Positions 1 through 8,898 of a stretch of DNA of 64,000 bases are shown here, piece after piece (the stretch's first letter is position 1; every line of letters begins with the position of its first letter). A program made the position numbers and the translations under genes. A model generated the notes under the pieces. The model did no database searches. It was not told the DNA's origin and worked only from the letters and a program-made list of their open reading frames with translations. Source of the stretch: DATLMR01 sp035634255 (GTDB lineage: Bacteria > Acidobacteriota > Blastocatellia > UBA7656); contig DASQDI010000157.1 of NCBI GenBank assembly GCA_035634255.1, positions 1 to 64,000 on the forward strand. Direction: 5' to 3'.

Positions 1-995
1 CCGTCCTGGCCGCCACCACAGGGCATCCGGAGATCCTGGCCTCAAATGCTACGATTGCAACATACTCTCTGTATGAAGGAACAACAGTAACGACAGCGCG
101 AGTATAAAGCTCGCTCAATGCCGCATTCTCTACCCTTCCCCAAATCAATATTCGATTCATCTGGCGGAGAGTTCTCAGGCTGGGGAGTCGTTCAATCATC
201 CGGGAAACAACGCTGGCCTCTCTCGGGCTCCCACCTACTATCCATAGGGTAAACGTGGGCAACCCGGACAATGTTGTAAGTACCTCCGCAGCTTCAAAAA
301 ATAGGCTCAGGCCCTTTCGTGAATCCGAAGGTCTTCCTACGTACAAAATCACGCTCTGATTGAGGTCGCGGATAGAAAACATCTGGATCGACTCCATAGG
401 GAATAATATAAGTCCTTGAAAGATCAACCTCCGGGTATAAACGCCTGAGGTCTTCATATTCACTGGGACAGACCGTAAGAAGGGCTTCAGCGGCATTGAA
501 CACGCGCACCTCACACTCTTCTCGGAGAGCACTGGTTTCAGTAATGGGTTCTCCTTTTTCGTGGTTGAGGCGACCTAGTGATAGGACTGAGTGAACGTGC
601 CTTGTAGGATATTCGAGGCAGAAGCGACGAACTACTTCGCCGGCTATCCAGTAATGACTATGTACAGCAGTGAACTCCGACTTCTTAATCGCAAAGACTC
701 TATTGAACTCGGATGAGAGGTCGTCTAAATAAAGGCCTACCGTAGTAGGAGGTAATTCTTCAGCAGGCCCGACTTCTAAACGGTATATTGAACACAGTGG
801 CCCCAGCGCATCAAAGCATTTTTTTAATTTGCTATTTAGCCTCGTAAAAAATGTCACACGATAACCGGATTGGACAAGAAACCTACCAAGATCAAACAAG
901 AAGAGGTGTCCACCACCAAATCGTTCATGCCCTGGCGGGTCAAAGGGATCAGCGATAAAACAAACCAGCCCAATGTGAGGAATTATCGAGTTCAT
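1..995 (-). CDS. Family 4-like glycosyltransferase, frameshifted and cut by the window edge
   Basis: The N-terminal part (995 down to about 370) reads as a GT-B glycosyltransferase of the sucrose-phosphate-synthase/GT4 kind: a GGGH motif near residue 28, a VHSHYW motif typical of the nucleotide-sugar donor fold, and an IIPYGVDPDVFYPR linker before the C-terminal Rossmann domain. At about 360-375 the frame breaks. The next strand motif (VILYVGRPSDSRKG) and the following C-terminal domain to position 1 continue in another minus-strand frame, ending at the edge with an ISGCPVVAA segment. Known members transfer sugars onto lipids or polysaccharide. The break is either a sequencing error or a real inactivating frameshift, and the sequence cannot tell which. 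The gene starts at ATG 995. Neighbours give no pathway. Confidence 0.75.
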
Positions 996-1261
996 ATTAG
1001 GTATAATTCCTTATTATCTATACTCGCGAAGGTCTCAATTGAGGCTGTAAGTTATGACTTAAAATTACTTAAATGCTATTTTGAGTAAACTACGTTTACA
1101 CTCGGGATGTCTAATTTTCATTTTCTTCGGGATGAGAAGATAAATCCCAAAACTAAATGAAGATTAACATAATTCGAAATTAGATTTCGTAATTTGAACC
1201 AAGATACAAGATGTGAGTTTCTTACGGAGGAGATCACAATTAAGAGGTTTAAGCCTTAGAT

Positions 1262-1960
1262 CTATAATGTTAATTGAGATGCGATTTTCTCCTGGTATAG
1301 GCGCTCAAACTCCGCCATCTCTTCTTCATCCCTGCAATTCGAGAATAGATTCACCCACAGCTTTCCATCATCTCTCAAGACACCGTATTCGATCATATAA
1401 GGGTGCGCCGATAGTCCTACATAAAGTGGCCGCGAGAAGAAGTACGTGCCAGGCCTCTCATTACAATATCTCTCCATCGACCTAAACACTTTCCCCCTAT
1501 CTGACCACCCCCGATTGATTTCGGCGCTCTGCGGAAAAACGTTGCTGTGGAGATCTCCTCCGAGAGAGAGTGCAATGAAGTGCCCCCTGTCGTACCTTGA
1601 ACGGTGTGTAGGCTCGACGACTTCGACCGGGCCTAGCGGCTGCCTGCGCAGTATTGAGTCGTGGCGCTTGCGTCTGGTCGGCCGCGACCTCCCGTGTACT
1701 GCCACAAGGCGGTTCTCAACAGCCTCCTGCTTTTTGATTATGCCTTTGGCTACTAATTCCGAGGAGTGGTCGAACAAGTATTCAAACCCTTCAATATGTA
1801 TACTGTCTATGTTGGATCGGTGTGGGGTCAGTCGCTTGTAAGAGTCCGACCACACATAAGGCAGTTCCTCTGAAAGGAAGCTGATCAACTCTTCTGGGTT
1901 GGCAGACGGACACTCTGAAACAATGGATTGATAATCTACCAAGCCTTCGCGGATATCCAT
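1262..1960 (-). CDS. Putative DNA/RNA non-specific endonuclease (DRGH motif)
   Basis: This is a 232-residue protein without a signal peptide. Residues 124-127 are DRGH, followed by a GGDLHSNVFPQ segment and NRG at 149-151, then a Met-Glu helix. This order matches the beta-beta-alpha-metal nucleases of the Endonuclea_NS_2 type, in which the His is the general base and the downstream Asn binds the metal. The N-terminal ~110 residues are unrecognised and basic near residue 95, as in toxin-like or phage-associated nucleases. No immunity gene is evident next to it. The gene stands alone between an AT-rich spacer and a repeat-containing spacer. The family assignment is by motif only; the substrate is unknown. 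Confidence 0.6.
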   Translation of the reverse strand: MDIREGLVDYQSIVSECPSANPEELISFLSEELPYVWSDSYKRLTPHRSNIDSIHIEGFEYLFDHSSELVAKGIIKKQEAVENRLVAVHGRSRPTRRKRHDSILRRQPLGPVEVVEPTHRSRYDRGHFIALSLGGDLHSNVFPQSAEINRGWSDRGKVFRSMERYCNERPGTYFFSRPLYVGLSAHPYMIEYGVLRDDGKLWVNLFSNCRDEEEMAEFERLYQEKIASQLTL

Positions 1961-2070
1961 CTAATTCAGCCCTCTATTTATTAAGCCACAAATGCTGAGA
2001 GCGAGACGAGAAAATGCTTACTTACCAGGCGAGCCTCTTCGAGTAGCTGGATTAATGCCAGCTACAATCG

Positions 2071-2180
2071 GGCGGGCGAATTTCGCGCAGAATTGGCTTA
2101 TAAGCGTTTTTTGCTCCGGCAGGCCTCTTACCCCTGACTGCGACGAGAAAATCGATATTGTGCGATATTTTCGCCCGCCT
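2071..2180. repeat. ~100-bp interspersed repeat, copy A
   Basis: The copy runs from GGCGGGCGAATTTCGCGCAG to TATTTTCGCCCGCCT. Its two ends are imperfect inverted repeats of each other (GGCGGGCGAA at the start, reverse complement at the end). The internal segment is shared almost base for base with 5988-6085 and in diverged form with 3350-3450. The size and terminal inverted repeats resemble a MITE or REPIN-like unit. No transposase for it is visible. Confidence 0.7.
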
Positions 2181-2261
2181 TCGCTACCCAGGAATAGGGC
2201 CAAGAGTCAAAGTGCGCTTTGGCACCCTTAGGGACTGCCAGAGTCCGGATTTACTCACTGC

Positions 2262-2363
2262 TCACTGGAGGGGGCCGGCCACATCCATCTCCCTGAAAGC
2301 CCTGTCAGCGCTCTGGTCCTCATCTATGATCTCGTCGCAGATATCTATGCACTCACTACAGGT
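2262..2363 (-). pseudogene. Relic of a ClpX-type zinc-binding domain peptide
   Basis: An open minus-strand stretch without a start codon encodes TCSECIDICDEIIDED and further acidic residues before TGA. CxxC followed by a DICDEII helix resembles the second half of the C4 zinc finger of ClpX. The first CxxC pair is absent, being interrupted by stops upstream. This is probably a decayed short gene. Nothing else recognisable was found in the 1961-2543 spacer apart from repeat copy A. Confidence 0.25.
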
Positions 2364-2543
2364 TTAGACCCCGCGTCGGACTTGATACTGGCGCACGGTA
2401 TTCTTGTGTTAAGCAAGCGATGGGCTGGTACCTTAGATCTAGTGTTGATACCGCCCTGCTGATCCAGGACGCAGAAACAATATACTGCATCTAACAGGGC
2501 CATTATGCGACCCCTTTGACTATGTCTTCGTTAACCCTATACC

Positions 2544-3200
2544 TCACTGTTCTACAAGGGTACCATTCTTAGGTATCCTATCTCCGACGCTGGCGCTCGG
2601 CGGCTCCCCGCCCTCGGACTCAAATATGGACATCGTCTCGTTAGAATAAAACGAACGATTACCTGTGCCGAATGGGCCTGTTTGTAACGGCCTGGCTGTT
2701 ACGTCGAACATCGCAGGCTCCCCCGCCTCGTACATCGCCTGCACTTCAAACCGGTAGCCGCCTTTCTCTCCGGAGGCCAGGCTTTTATCGATCAGTCCCC
2801 GATCTCCTAACGTCCGCAGGTCCGCAAACTTCCCTCTCCCACTGGTCACAGAATAAGTGAGTTGAGCTGTCCCGATAGACTTGATTTCCTGAATGGCCGC
2901 CGTCTCCCGTGCAGCTTGCTGGGCTGTGAGGAGATTTGGGATTGCTATTGCCGCAATTAATCCAGGGATCAAGGAGAATACGCTGGTGATGATTCCGGCG
3001 ATGGCTAACCCCTTCCCGCCATATCGCGTAGGATTAGCCTTAGCGTTATTAAGGGCTATGATGCCAAGTACGCTGCCGACAATTGCCCCCACAGCAAAAA
3101 GCCCGCAGGTGAATATGCTCACGATTCCGATGATCAATGAAGCGAGGGCGAGCCCTTTCTTCGGAGGTTGTGCAAGCTGATAGTTCGGTTGAGTAGACAT
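2544..3200 (-). CDS. DUF4190 membrane protein fused to a pilin-like C-terminal domain
   Basis: This is a 218-residue protein. Residues ~15-90 form a DUF4190-like module: two hydrophobic helices joined by a small-residue, NNAKANP-type loop. It runs directly into AIAIPNLLTAQQAARETAAIQEIKS, a type IV pilin/GspG-like helix, followed by a segment like those of pseudopilin globular domains (about 115-165). It is probably an inner-membrane protein with a periplasmic C-terminus, and its function is unknown. The combination is seen in Acidobacteriota-type genomes (recollection, not checked). It stands alone between two spacers that hold copies of the ~100-bp repeat. Confidence 0.6.
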   Translation of the reverse strand: MSTQPNYQLAQPPKKGLALASLIIGIVSIFTCGLFAVGAIVGSVLGIIALNNAKANPTRYGGKGLAIAGIITSVFSLIPGLIAAIAIPNLLTAQQAARETAAIQEIKSIGTAQLTYSVTSGRGKFADLRTLGDRGLIDKSLASGEKGGYRFEVQAMYEAGEPAMFDVTARPLQTGPFGTGNRSFYSNETMSIFESEGGEPPSASVGDRIPKNGTLVEQ

Positions 3201-3349
3201 GGCCGAGGAATCTCCTATCCCTTAATTTGTAAACCTGTGCCTGCTACCAATGTGTAGGAGCATCTGCTGGCACCGACAAAGGCTGATGGGCTGAATTTCA
3301 GGGCGCAGTATGACACAGACCTGAAACAGGATCAATATAGCTGTCGAAG

Positions 3350-3450
3350 CGGGCAGGCGGATTTCGCGCAGGATCGGCTTGTAAGCGATTTTTGGTTAAA
3401 CGGGTCTCTTACCCTGGATTGCCTCTCAAAAATCGATCTTGTCAAAGATT
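3350..3450. repeat. ~100-bp interspersed repeat, copy B (diverged)
   Basis: The segment shares ATTTCGCGCAGGATCGGCTT, the TAAGCGATTTTTGG core, a CTCTTACCCTG block and an AAATCGAT block, in the same order and spacing, with copies A and C. It is the most diverged of the three. The rest of the 3201-3676 spacer shows no convincing gene. Confidence 0.55.
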
Positions 3451-3676
3451 GTCAACATTGCATCCATATCTGTAAACCGGCCTGACTCTAAAGCGGGATT
3501 CGCCCTCGCCTTGGCCTATCTCGTCTTATTTTTTACCCTGAATCCTAACGTCAAGCCCGTTGGGCTCTTGCTAATCCTGATCACGTATTCTCTGGCCTGT
3601 GGGTCTGGAGCAGAGCTGCGGCGGGGCGGCTCAAGCATCACACGCTGACCACGTCTAGCTTAATTGGTATTTCATT

Positions 3677-4045
3677 TTAAAGCTGATCGAGTAATCCCAG
3701 TATCGCAGGGTAACTTTCTATAATCTCTCCAGGCCCGGTTAAGCTGATTTGCGCGCCTGTCCGCTTCGCTTCTTCACGCTCACCCTCTTGCTCTGAGTAG
3801 AAAACTATCGGTGTTTGCTGGTCGATGCTCCGTATCCGCCTACACAGCTCCAGGCCCGTCCCATCACGGTACTGGCCGCCTACTATAAATAAACCACATC
3901 CCATACACTCGACCAGCCTAAGCCCGTCCCGGATGTTGTTAGTGGCTATGGTACGCAAGCCCTGACCGTCGAGGAACTGCATCATCAATTTACAGGACGC
4001 TATATCAGCCTCTACACAGAGAACCTCTATTACTGCCGATTTCAT
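3677..4045 (-). CDS. Degenerate response-regulator receiver-like protein
   Basis: This is a 122-residue single domain with the alternating beta-alpha pattern of a CheY-type receiver: VLCVEADIASCKLMM at the acidic pocket, LFIVGGQYRDGTG at the phosphoacceptor strand and TPIVFYSEQ at the signalling strand. The usual Asp of the phosphoacceptor position is Gly, and the conserved Lys near the C-terminus (in the ISLTGPGE region) is missing. It therefore probably cannot be phosphorylated in the normal way. It may act as a pseudo-receiver in protein-protein interaction or be decaying. No kinase gene is adjacent. Confidence 0.55.
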   Translation of the reverse strand: MKSAVIEVLCVEADIASCKLMMQFLDGQGLRTIATNNIRDGLRLVECMGCGLFIVGGQYRDGTGLELCRRIRSIDQQTPIVFYSEQEGEREEAKRTGAQISLTGPGEIIESYPAILGLLDQL

Positions 4046-4696
4046 CTGTGACCTCGCGCTGTTGGCTGCCTAAGTTACTTCAAGGAAAGTCTCTCGGGAC
4101 GGTCGCATTATAACAGCTCTGCTCTTATTAGAATAATGAAATGAAACCACTGATACCAAGTGCGCCTTCACCCTGCTTTAGTTAGGGGGCTCGTTATTTA
4201 GGAATCTGCCTGCCTTACCGCCTCCAATGATCTGCTAGGTCCCGGCTCAACTCTGCAATGACCACGGCCAGCGGGCCGCTCGCTAATCTCTCACTGTCAT
4301 AGCCCACGGCATCAAGCAGGCTAATATGGCACCCCTGCCTGAGCAGTTATCAAGGAATTCGGTCACCAGGGCGGCGCGAACATTCTCAAGAAGTGGGCCA
4401 TACCAATCATGCTTACTTTTGACATTAGAATACGTCTATATTTTTAGGCTTTCGCACATCGCAGCGAAAGGAGAGCCTAAACACCAGATTATTAATCAGG
4501 ACGCTGAGCGAATCGTTTCCAGTGTCGCTGACTAATAACAACAGCTGATAGGCTGCAAGCCTTGCAGCCTAATTAGCCCTGAACAAATTCGATAATTTAA
4601 ATTCCGTGCCTTAAGGCGATAGGCGCTACCCCGCCGCTTCCGAATGAGAGGCCGGGGCTCCGCTTTAACCTGCCGCGGCGAAAAGGAGTTTCAACC
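4046..4696. other. Spacer with a possible decayed gene and a perfect inverted repeat
   Basis: No intact gene was found. On the minus strand at about 4215-4430, two overlapping frames together give a protein-like stretch ending SRDLADHWRR-stop, which suggests a short gene broken by a frameshift. At 4550-4570, AGGCTGCAAG and CTTGCAGCCT form a perfect inverted repeat around one base. The last 80 bases before 4697 are GC-rich and may fold, but match no riboswitch I know. A good Shine-Dalgarno (AAAGGAG) precedes the next gene. Confidence 0.3.
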
Positions 4697-5707
4697 ATGA
4701 AAGGATTAATTAACCTTGCCAGTTCTATAAATTGCAAGATAAAAAATCGGCGGCGCTTCTTGGCCAAGGCGCTTGTCTTAGGAGCCCTCGTCTTTCTATT
4801 CAATACCCCTGCCGCGGCCCAGGTCTCAGTCCTCGTGGACGCCTCCCGTGATGGGGGGGCCTGGTGGTTTCCGCAAGCCGAGCCTTCTTTTGACCCGGCC
4901 CTGCCGCATCAAGGCAAAGCCCTCGCCGACTTCCTCCGAAGTCAAGCGATGACCGTCACGGAGTTACCGAGGCCGTCCACAATAACCTGTGAGCTGCTGA
5001 GCCGGTATCACCTGGTCATAGCTATCGATCTGTGCGGCTCCTACTCGGCTTCCGAGCTTGCCGCTTACACCCGATACGTATCCAATGGCGGGCGTCTGAT
5101 CTTGCTTAACGATCACAAGCTGAACCCGGCCTGTGAGTTCGATTCACTGTCCCGAGCTCTAGGGCTGGATTTTAGCGGCGCGCTCACCGGAACTATCACG
5201 ACGTTCAGCCCTCACCCGATCACGGACGGGGTCGCCACGCTACTTTTTGTCACTGGCAGTGCCGCCACTACCCTCCCCCCAGGAGCGACGATATTAGGTT
5301 CGCTCTCTGAGATGCCAGTTATGGGCATAATGCAGTTCGGGTCCGGGCAGGTCTTTTTCCTGGGGGACAGCAACGGCATCGAAGCCATACCCCAACCTTT
5401 CACTAATAATCTTTTCGGGTTCATGTTGGCAGGAGCTCAGCCGGTCAACGCTTGCCCTGTGCCGACGGTCGAGTCCGTGATCCGACAGGTCGCCGGGCTA
5501 GACCTGAATGCCGGGGATCAGCATAGCTTAATCAGCAAGCTGGGCGAGGCGGAGGACTCGATAGCCCGAGGGAACTCCGACGCTGCGATCAATCAATTCA
5601 ACGCTTTCATCAACCAGGTGCAGGCCTTGCAACGCAGTCGGCGGCTGGATTCCACAACCGCCAATCAGTTGATCGCGGCGGTCCAAACGATCATCGAGTC
5701 GCTGTGA
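4697..5707 (+). CDS. Secreted protein with GATase/ThuA-like domain and C-terminal FIMAH domain
   Basis: This is a 336-residue protein. Residues ~20-42 form an Arg-rich start, a hydrophobic core and an AAAQ cleavage site, so it is probably exported. Residues ~45-250 have the strand pattern of a class-I glutamine-amidotransferase-like or DUF4350-like fold (VSVLVDASRDGG, YHLVIAIDLCGS, GGRLILLNDHK, GQVFFLGDSNG), with no catalytic Cys-His pair that I can identify. Residues ~270-336 match the FIMAH domain, a helical C-terminal module of secreted proteins. The function is unknown. The start is chosen for AAAGGAG ten bases upstream. It is oriented opposite to its neighbours. Confidence 0.6.
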   Translation: MKGLINLASSINCKIKNRRRFLAKALVLGALVFLFNTPAAAQVSVLVDASRDGGAWWFPQAEPSFDPALPHQGKALADFLRSQAMTVTELPRPSTITCELLSRYHLVIAIDLCGSYSASELAAYTRYVSNGGRLILLNDHKLNPACEFDSLSRALGLDFSGALTGTITTFSPHPITDGVATLLFVTGSAATTLPPGATILGSLSEMPVMGIMQFGSGQVFFLGDSNGIEAIPQPFTNNLFGFMLAGAQPVNACPVPTVESVIRQVAGLDLNAGDQHSLISKLGEAEDSIARGNSDAAINQFNAFINQVQALQRSRRLDSTTANQLIAAVQTIIESL

Positions 5708-5987
5708 GACACGCGGCCCGCCCTGGCGGCAAAGCCAGAATGCTCGGTAGAGGTGACTACTCCGAAAGGATTCGATCTCGCTATTAGAGATTCGGTTGCC
5801 CTTCGGGCTGATCTAGCAGATGCCAACCTCGGCCAGGAGCTGGTAAGCACAATACGTAGAGGGGGAGCCATCAATCGCGGATAAAAAAGCGCAGGAGTGG
5901 CCGAGCTACACCAGCAGAATCAGTATATCCTTTCCCCCCTGTGATGGAACTTGGAAGTGGTTGATAGGGCGGTCTCTATGGTCAGAC

Positions 5988-6085
5988 CGATTTCGCGCAG
6001 AATTGGCTTATAAGCGGTTTTTGCCCCGGCAGGCCTCTAACCCCTGCCTGCGACAAGAAAATCGATATCGTGCGATATTTTCGCC
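5988..6085. repeat. ~100-bp interspersed repeat, copy C
   Basis: TTTCGCGCAGAATTGGCTTA and TGCGATATTTTCGCC are identical to copy A at 2071-2180, with only scattered changes between. The copy lies about 100 bp beyond the last gene of the Mu-like element, so it may mark the element boundary or be an independent insertion. The remaining 5708-5987 sequence shows no convincing gene. Confidence 0.7.
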
Positions 6086-6180
6086 ATTGTATAGCATCTT
6101 GCAAACGGCTCAGACCTCAATCTGGGCTCTGGCCGCGTCTGAGGCTGGCTGAGCCCCTTTTTGCTTCATATATTACCCGC

Positions 6181-6696
6181 CTAATCGAAGTCATCCGGGT
6201 CATCGCCCTCATCGGGCGGGTCGGGAGGTGGAGCGGCATCCTCTCTCAGGCACCTCTCGCAGCAGATTCCCGGCACCGGCTCTCTCATCACCACATCGAC
6301 GGCCTCCCGCTCATTCCACGGCCCGCTCCTGCCTCGCATCAGCTCTTCGTACCTTTCCATCTGCTCCGGAGTGAAACTGGCCCTCGCCTTCTTGTAATCC
6401 CACGTCAGGTGGAAGTTGTCTCCCAGCCTCTCCCGCTCCTCGTCTGCCCTCCTCCTTCGGCTTGCCGCCTCCTCCTGCTTTGCCTTCTTCTCTTTCTTTA
6501 AGCACTCCTTGCAAGCCTTAGTTATCGGCCTGTCTAACTGCGAGGATGTCAGCTCCTCGACGTTTCCGCACTCGCACTTGCAGACCCACTTGCCTATGAC
6601 CCTGCCAGGCCCTCTCCCCTTCCCCTCTTTAAACCCGAGTATCAGAAGTCTCCCGCATCTCTTCCCTGTCCGATCCACCAACATTGACATCCACAC
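6181..6696 (-). CDS. Phage-type zinc-ribbon protein
   Basis: This is a 171-residue protein. Residues ~8-65 carry GRLLILGF, then WVCKCECGNVEEL and KACKECLKK, a zinc-ribbon arrangement common in phage proteins that also contain HNH or AP2 domains, although neither follows here. The middle is a basic-acidic coiled coil. A CCERC pair near residue 150 may bind a second metal, and the tail is Pro/Asp-rich. Translation may start at GTG 6696 or ATG 6690, both served by the same AAGGAGAGG. It is the last recognised gene of the Mu-like element. The function is unknown; nucleic-acid binding is inferred. Confidence 0.5.
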   Translation of the reverse strand: MWMSMLVDRTGKRCGRLLILGFKEGKGRGPGRVIGKWVCKCECGNVEELTSSQLDRPITKACKECLKKEKKAKQEEAASRRRRADEERERLGDNFHLTWDYKKARASFTPEQMERYEELMRGRSGPWNEREAVDVVMREPVPGICCERCLREDAAPPPDPPDEGDDPDDFD

Positions 6697-6761
6697 CTCT
6701 CCTTATCTCCCGGCTCCACGGCCCAAACCCGCTCACCCTCTCTGGGGATAAGCACACTTCG

Positions 6762-7559
6762 TCAAACTCTTCTCTCGCTATCGGGGGCCAAGGCTCTCGG
6801 CTGCCTGGCTGCCGGGATCACCGTGCTCCGAAGGCGAGCCTCTACTTCATTCATCCTCTTGAGCACCTGGCTCGACAGGCAGGTCGATTCATAGATGAAG
6901 GCCAGCACCAAGAACGTGCTCTCGAATCTCTGATCCATCCTCCTCCTGTCGAATTCAGCCCTCAACTTGAAGCTTCCCTCCTCCACCTCCTTCTCGCTCA
7001 TATACAGCCCGACCTGCCGGCATACCTGCTTGCCTTTGTACTCCTTCAGGCCCTCCGGCTGAGTCTCTGCTTCCAGCCGGAGATTAGACTTCGCGAGTAG
7101 CTTCTCCAGTTCTCTCCAGTACCTCAGGTAGAAGTTCCTGAAGGCCTCCACCCCCTCCCCGGATATATCCAGGCTCAGCGCTACAGCAGGAGGGTTAGGC
7201 CCCCGCCTCCTGTAGAGCGATACCTTCAAGGCCAGCTCTTCATCTGGATATGTCGAGCTGAAGATCACCTCAGCTACTTGCGCACTCTTAGCTTTGTAGG
7301 TCAGTGTATGCCGGTGTGATTGCTTGAAGGCGGGAGCAGTGAACATCTCTTGATTGAAAGTGAGGACCAGGTTCTCTGCCTGCCGCAGCAACCTAGCAGC
7401 GAATCGAGCGGCTATCTCTTCGTACTCCTGCTCGGTCAGCTCCTCAGGCTTCCGCTTTCTGAATTCCAGGTCGAGCTCCTCAAGCAGTCGAGCCAGCATA
7501 GCGGTATCGGTCATCTCTGTCGTCATACCCGTTTTATCCTTATTAGTGAGCGATCCCAT
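6762..7559 (-). CDS. Element protein of unknown function
   Basis: This is a soluble protein of up to 265 residues. An ATG at 7526, preceded by AAGGA, is a more likely start than 7559 and would give 254 residues. The N-terminal ~60 residues are acidic-helical, followed by a predicted alpha/beta domain (VAEVIFSSTYPDEELALKVS, PPAVALSLDISGEG) and a long helical C-terminus with FLVLAFIYEST. No catalytic motif or family was recognised. It has the same codon style as the phage-like early genes, not that of the cargo. It lies between the zinc-ribbon gene and a Com-like gene on the same strand. Confidence 0.5.
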   Translation of the reverse strand: MGSLTNKDKTGMTTEMTDTAMLARLLEELDLEFRKRKPEELTEQEYEEIAARFAARLLRQAENLVLTFNQEMFTAPAFKQSHRHTLTYKAKSAQVAEVIFSSTYPDEELALKVSLYRRRGPNPPAVALSLDISGEGVEAFRNFYLRYWRELEKLLAKSNLRLEAETQPEGLKEYKGKQVCRQVGLYMSEKEVEEGSFKLRAEFDRRRMDQRFESTFLVLAFIYESTCLSSQVLKRMNEVEARLRSTVIPAARQPRALAPDSERRV

Positions 7560-7606
7560 CGTCTACTGCTCATCGATCCCTGCTTCAGGCTCGCCCTACC
7601 TGCCTG

Positions 7607-7816
7607 CTATTTGCCTGGGATTGGCTCTTCATCAGATTTAGGCTCTGGCGAGGGCTCCTGCCTACCTTTCCTCGGGAATCTGAAGAGCCGGTTCTTTTTA
7701 CACCTCCTGCATCTGAGCACTACCTCTCCCGAAGGGACATTTGTGCTCACACCCAGCAGCGCCTTGTCTGCCTTGCACCTCAGCTCTATCCGCTCTTCTT
7801 GCTTTGCTCCGCTCAT
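7607..7816 (-). CDS. Com-like small zinc protein, copy 2
   Basis: This is a 69-residue protein with IELRCKADKALL, PSGEVVLRCRRCKK and RFPRKG, the layout of the Mu Com family (a translational activator of mom in phage Mu). The second CxxC is intact, while the first Cys pair has one Cys only. It is clearly paralogous to the protein at 12528-12743. The cargo module lies between the two. It is probably a nucleic-acid-binding regulator, but no mom-like gene was recognised. A terminator sits just upstream at 7863-7898, so it probably has its own promoter. Confidence 0.55.
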   Translation of the reverse strand: MSGAKQEERIELRCKADKALLGVSTNVPSGEVVLRCRRCKKNRLFRFPRKGRQEPSPEPKSDEEPIPGK

Positions 7817-7862
7817 ATACCGACCTACCTCTCACCTGCTCCCTGCTGCCTGCAAAATAGAA

Positions 7863-7898
7863 AAGCCCGCCTCTCCCCTGCTCGGGGTAGGCGGGCTT
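7863..7898 (-). terminator. Rho-independent terminator, minus strand
   Basis: AAGCCCGCCT and AGGCGGGCTT form a perfect 10-bp stem with an inner CCCC/GGGG helix, followed on the minus strand by TTTTCTATTTT. It ends transcription arriving from the cargo module. It resembles the stem at 12455-12483 (shared GCCCGCCT/AGGCGGGC). Confidence 0.8.
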
Positions 7899-8242
7899 CT
7901 GTGAGCCTTCTCATACTATTAAGGCGCTCTCAGGCGCTCAATGGTCTGTGCGGTGCCTGGCTTTACCTTGACCTTCGGCCCAGGCCCCCTATTCCTGTTT
8001 TACCCTCATTTTGAATGCGTGTGTAATCAGTTCGGCGCGCAGTATGCCATAGCTTTTCTTTTGGGGCAACATCCACAACTACTACTACGCCAACAAGCTT
8101 ATGTCTCTGACAGGAGATTGTGTTAGAGACATAAGTATATATAATATGCGCACGTTGTATACCTCAATTTATGATTTACTCAAACCACTTTAAAAAGCTA
8201 CCCATTCCTTGGCGTCGAAAACCACTCTAAAGGAGCTAGATT
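7899..8242. other. Spacer with an 11-bp perfect inverted repeat upstream of 8243
   Basis: CTTATGTCTCT (8098-8108) and AGAGACATAAG (8125-8135) are perfectly complementary around a 16-base loop. The T/A-rich TATATAATAT directly after it could be a -10 region for the gene at 8243, in which case the repeat may be an operator. On the minus strand around 7920-8000, two frames give a short peptide ending KPGTAQTIERLRAP that looks like a frameshifted small gene. No intact gene was found. Confidence 0.4.
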
Positions 8243-8866
8243 ATGGCAATTAGCTTTATCTCGGAGCACTCCGCGGAATATGTTTTGGTCCCCAATATAG
8301 TTGCAATAATGAAGAGAGAATTCTCTACGGTTCTACCACTATATTTTTTATCTTCTCGGGAAGGTAGCTCTATCGCCCGCCTTTGTAATCCATCTCGAAA
8401 CGTTCGCATCCTAAATATGTTTGCACGTCGGCCCAAGATAGAAGTCCCTCACCAGCCGAGTATTGAAATGAAGCTCAATAAATCCCTTTTCGAAATCGCA
8501 CAGCTTTCAACCACATTGGGAATTCCTACATTTGCAGGGATACCACTTGTCTCCTCCATAATAGATTTTGGTCTTGATGCCAAATGTGTTTGGTTCAAGC
8601 TTTCAGGTGCTCAGAAAGAAGATGTGTTTTATAAGATTTCACTAGATAGCACAATACTTTCTCAAACACATAACAGCCCAGCAGTTGAGGGGCCTCTTAA
8701 AGAAACGGATATAATCGGAGAGGTGTTGCGAACCAGTTGGCTAATGATATGGGATGAAGCTCTTGATAATTTAAAAGCTATTCGGCGTGGGCCGGCACCT
8801 TATAATAATTTCTGGTTCGGACTAGGTGGAGGATACCACCCCTTCAACTTGATGATGTTTGATTAA
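8243..8866 (+). CDS. Unknown cargo protein, convergent with the cargo operon
   Basis: This is a 207-residue protein with a clear Shine-Dalgarno (AAAGGAG) before ATG 8243. No family was recognised. The N-terminal half is mixed alpha/beta with a basic NMFARRPKIEV stretch. The C-terminus is aromatic and glycine-rich (NNFWFGLGGGYHPFN). No signal peptide or clear transmembrane helix is present. It is AT-richer than the phage genes and converges tail to tail with the 8899-10107 gene (32 bp apart), so it belongs to the cargo module by position and composition. Roles such as immunity, sensor or effector are open. Confidence 0.55.
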   Translation: MAISFISEHSAEYVLVPNIVAIMKREFSTVLPLYFLSSREGSSIARLCNPSRNVRILNMFARRPKIEVPHQPSIEMKLNKSLFEIAQLSTTLGIPTFAGIPLVSSIIDFGLDAKCVWFKLSGAQKEDVFYKISLDSTILSQTHNSPAVEGPLKETDIIGEVLRTSWLMIWDEALDNLKAIRRGPAPYNNFWFGLGGGYHPFNLMMFD

Positions 8867-8898
8867 AGAGCAACACGTAACAAACGAATCATTATGCT

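Noticed and set aside
4610..4690. Riboswitch in the GC-rich leader of the FIMAH gene
   Set aside because: No core motif of a known class (c-di-GMP, cobalamin, SAM, TPP) could be matched.
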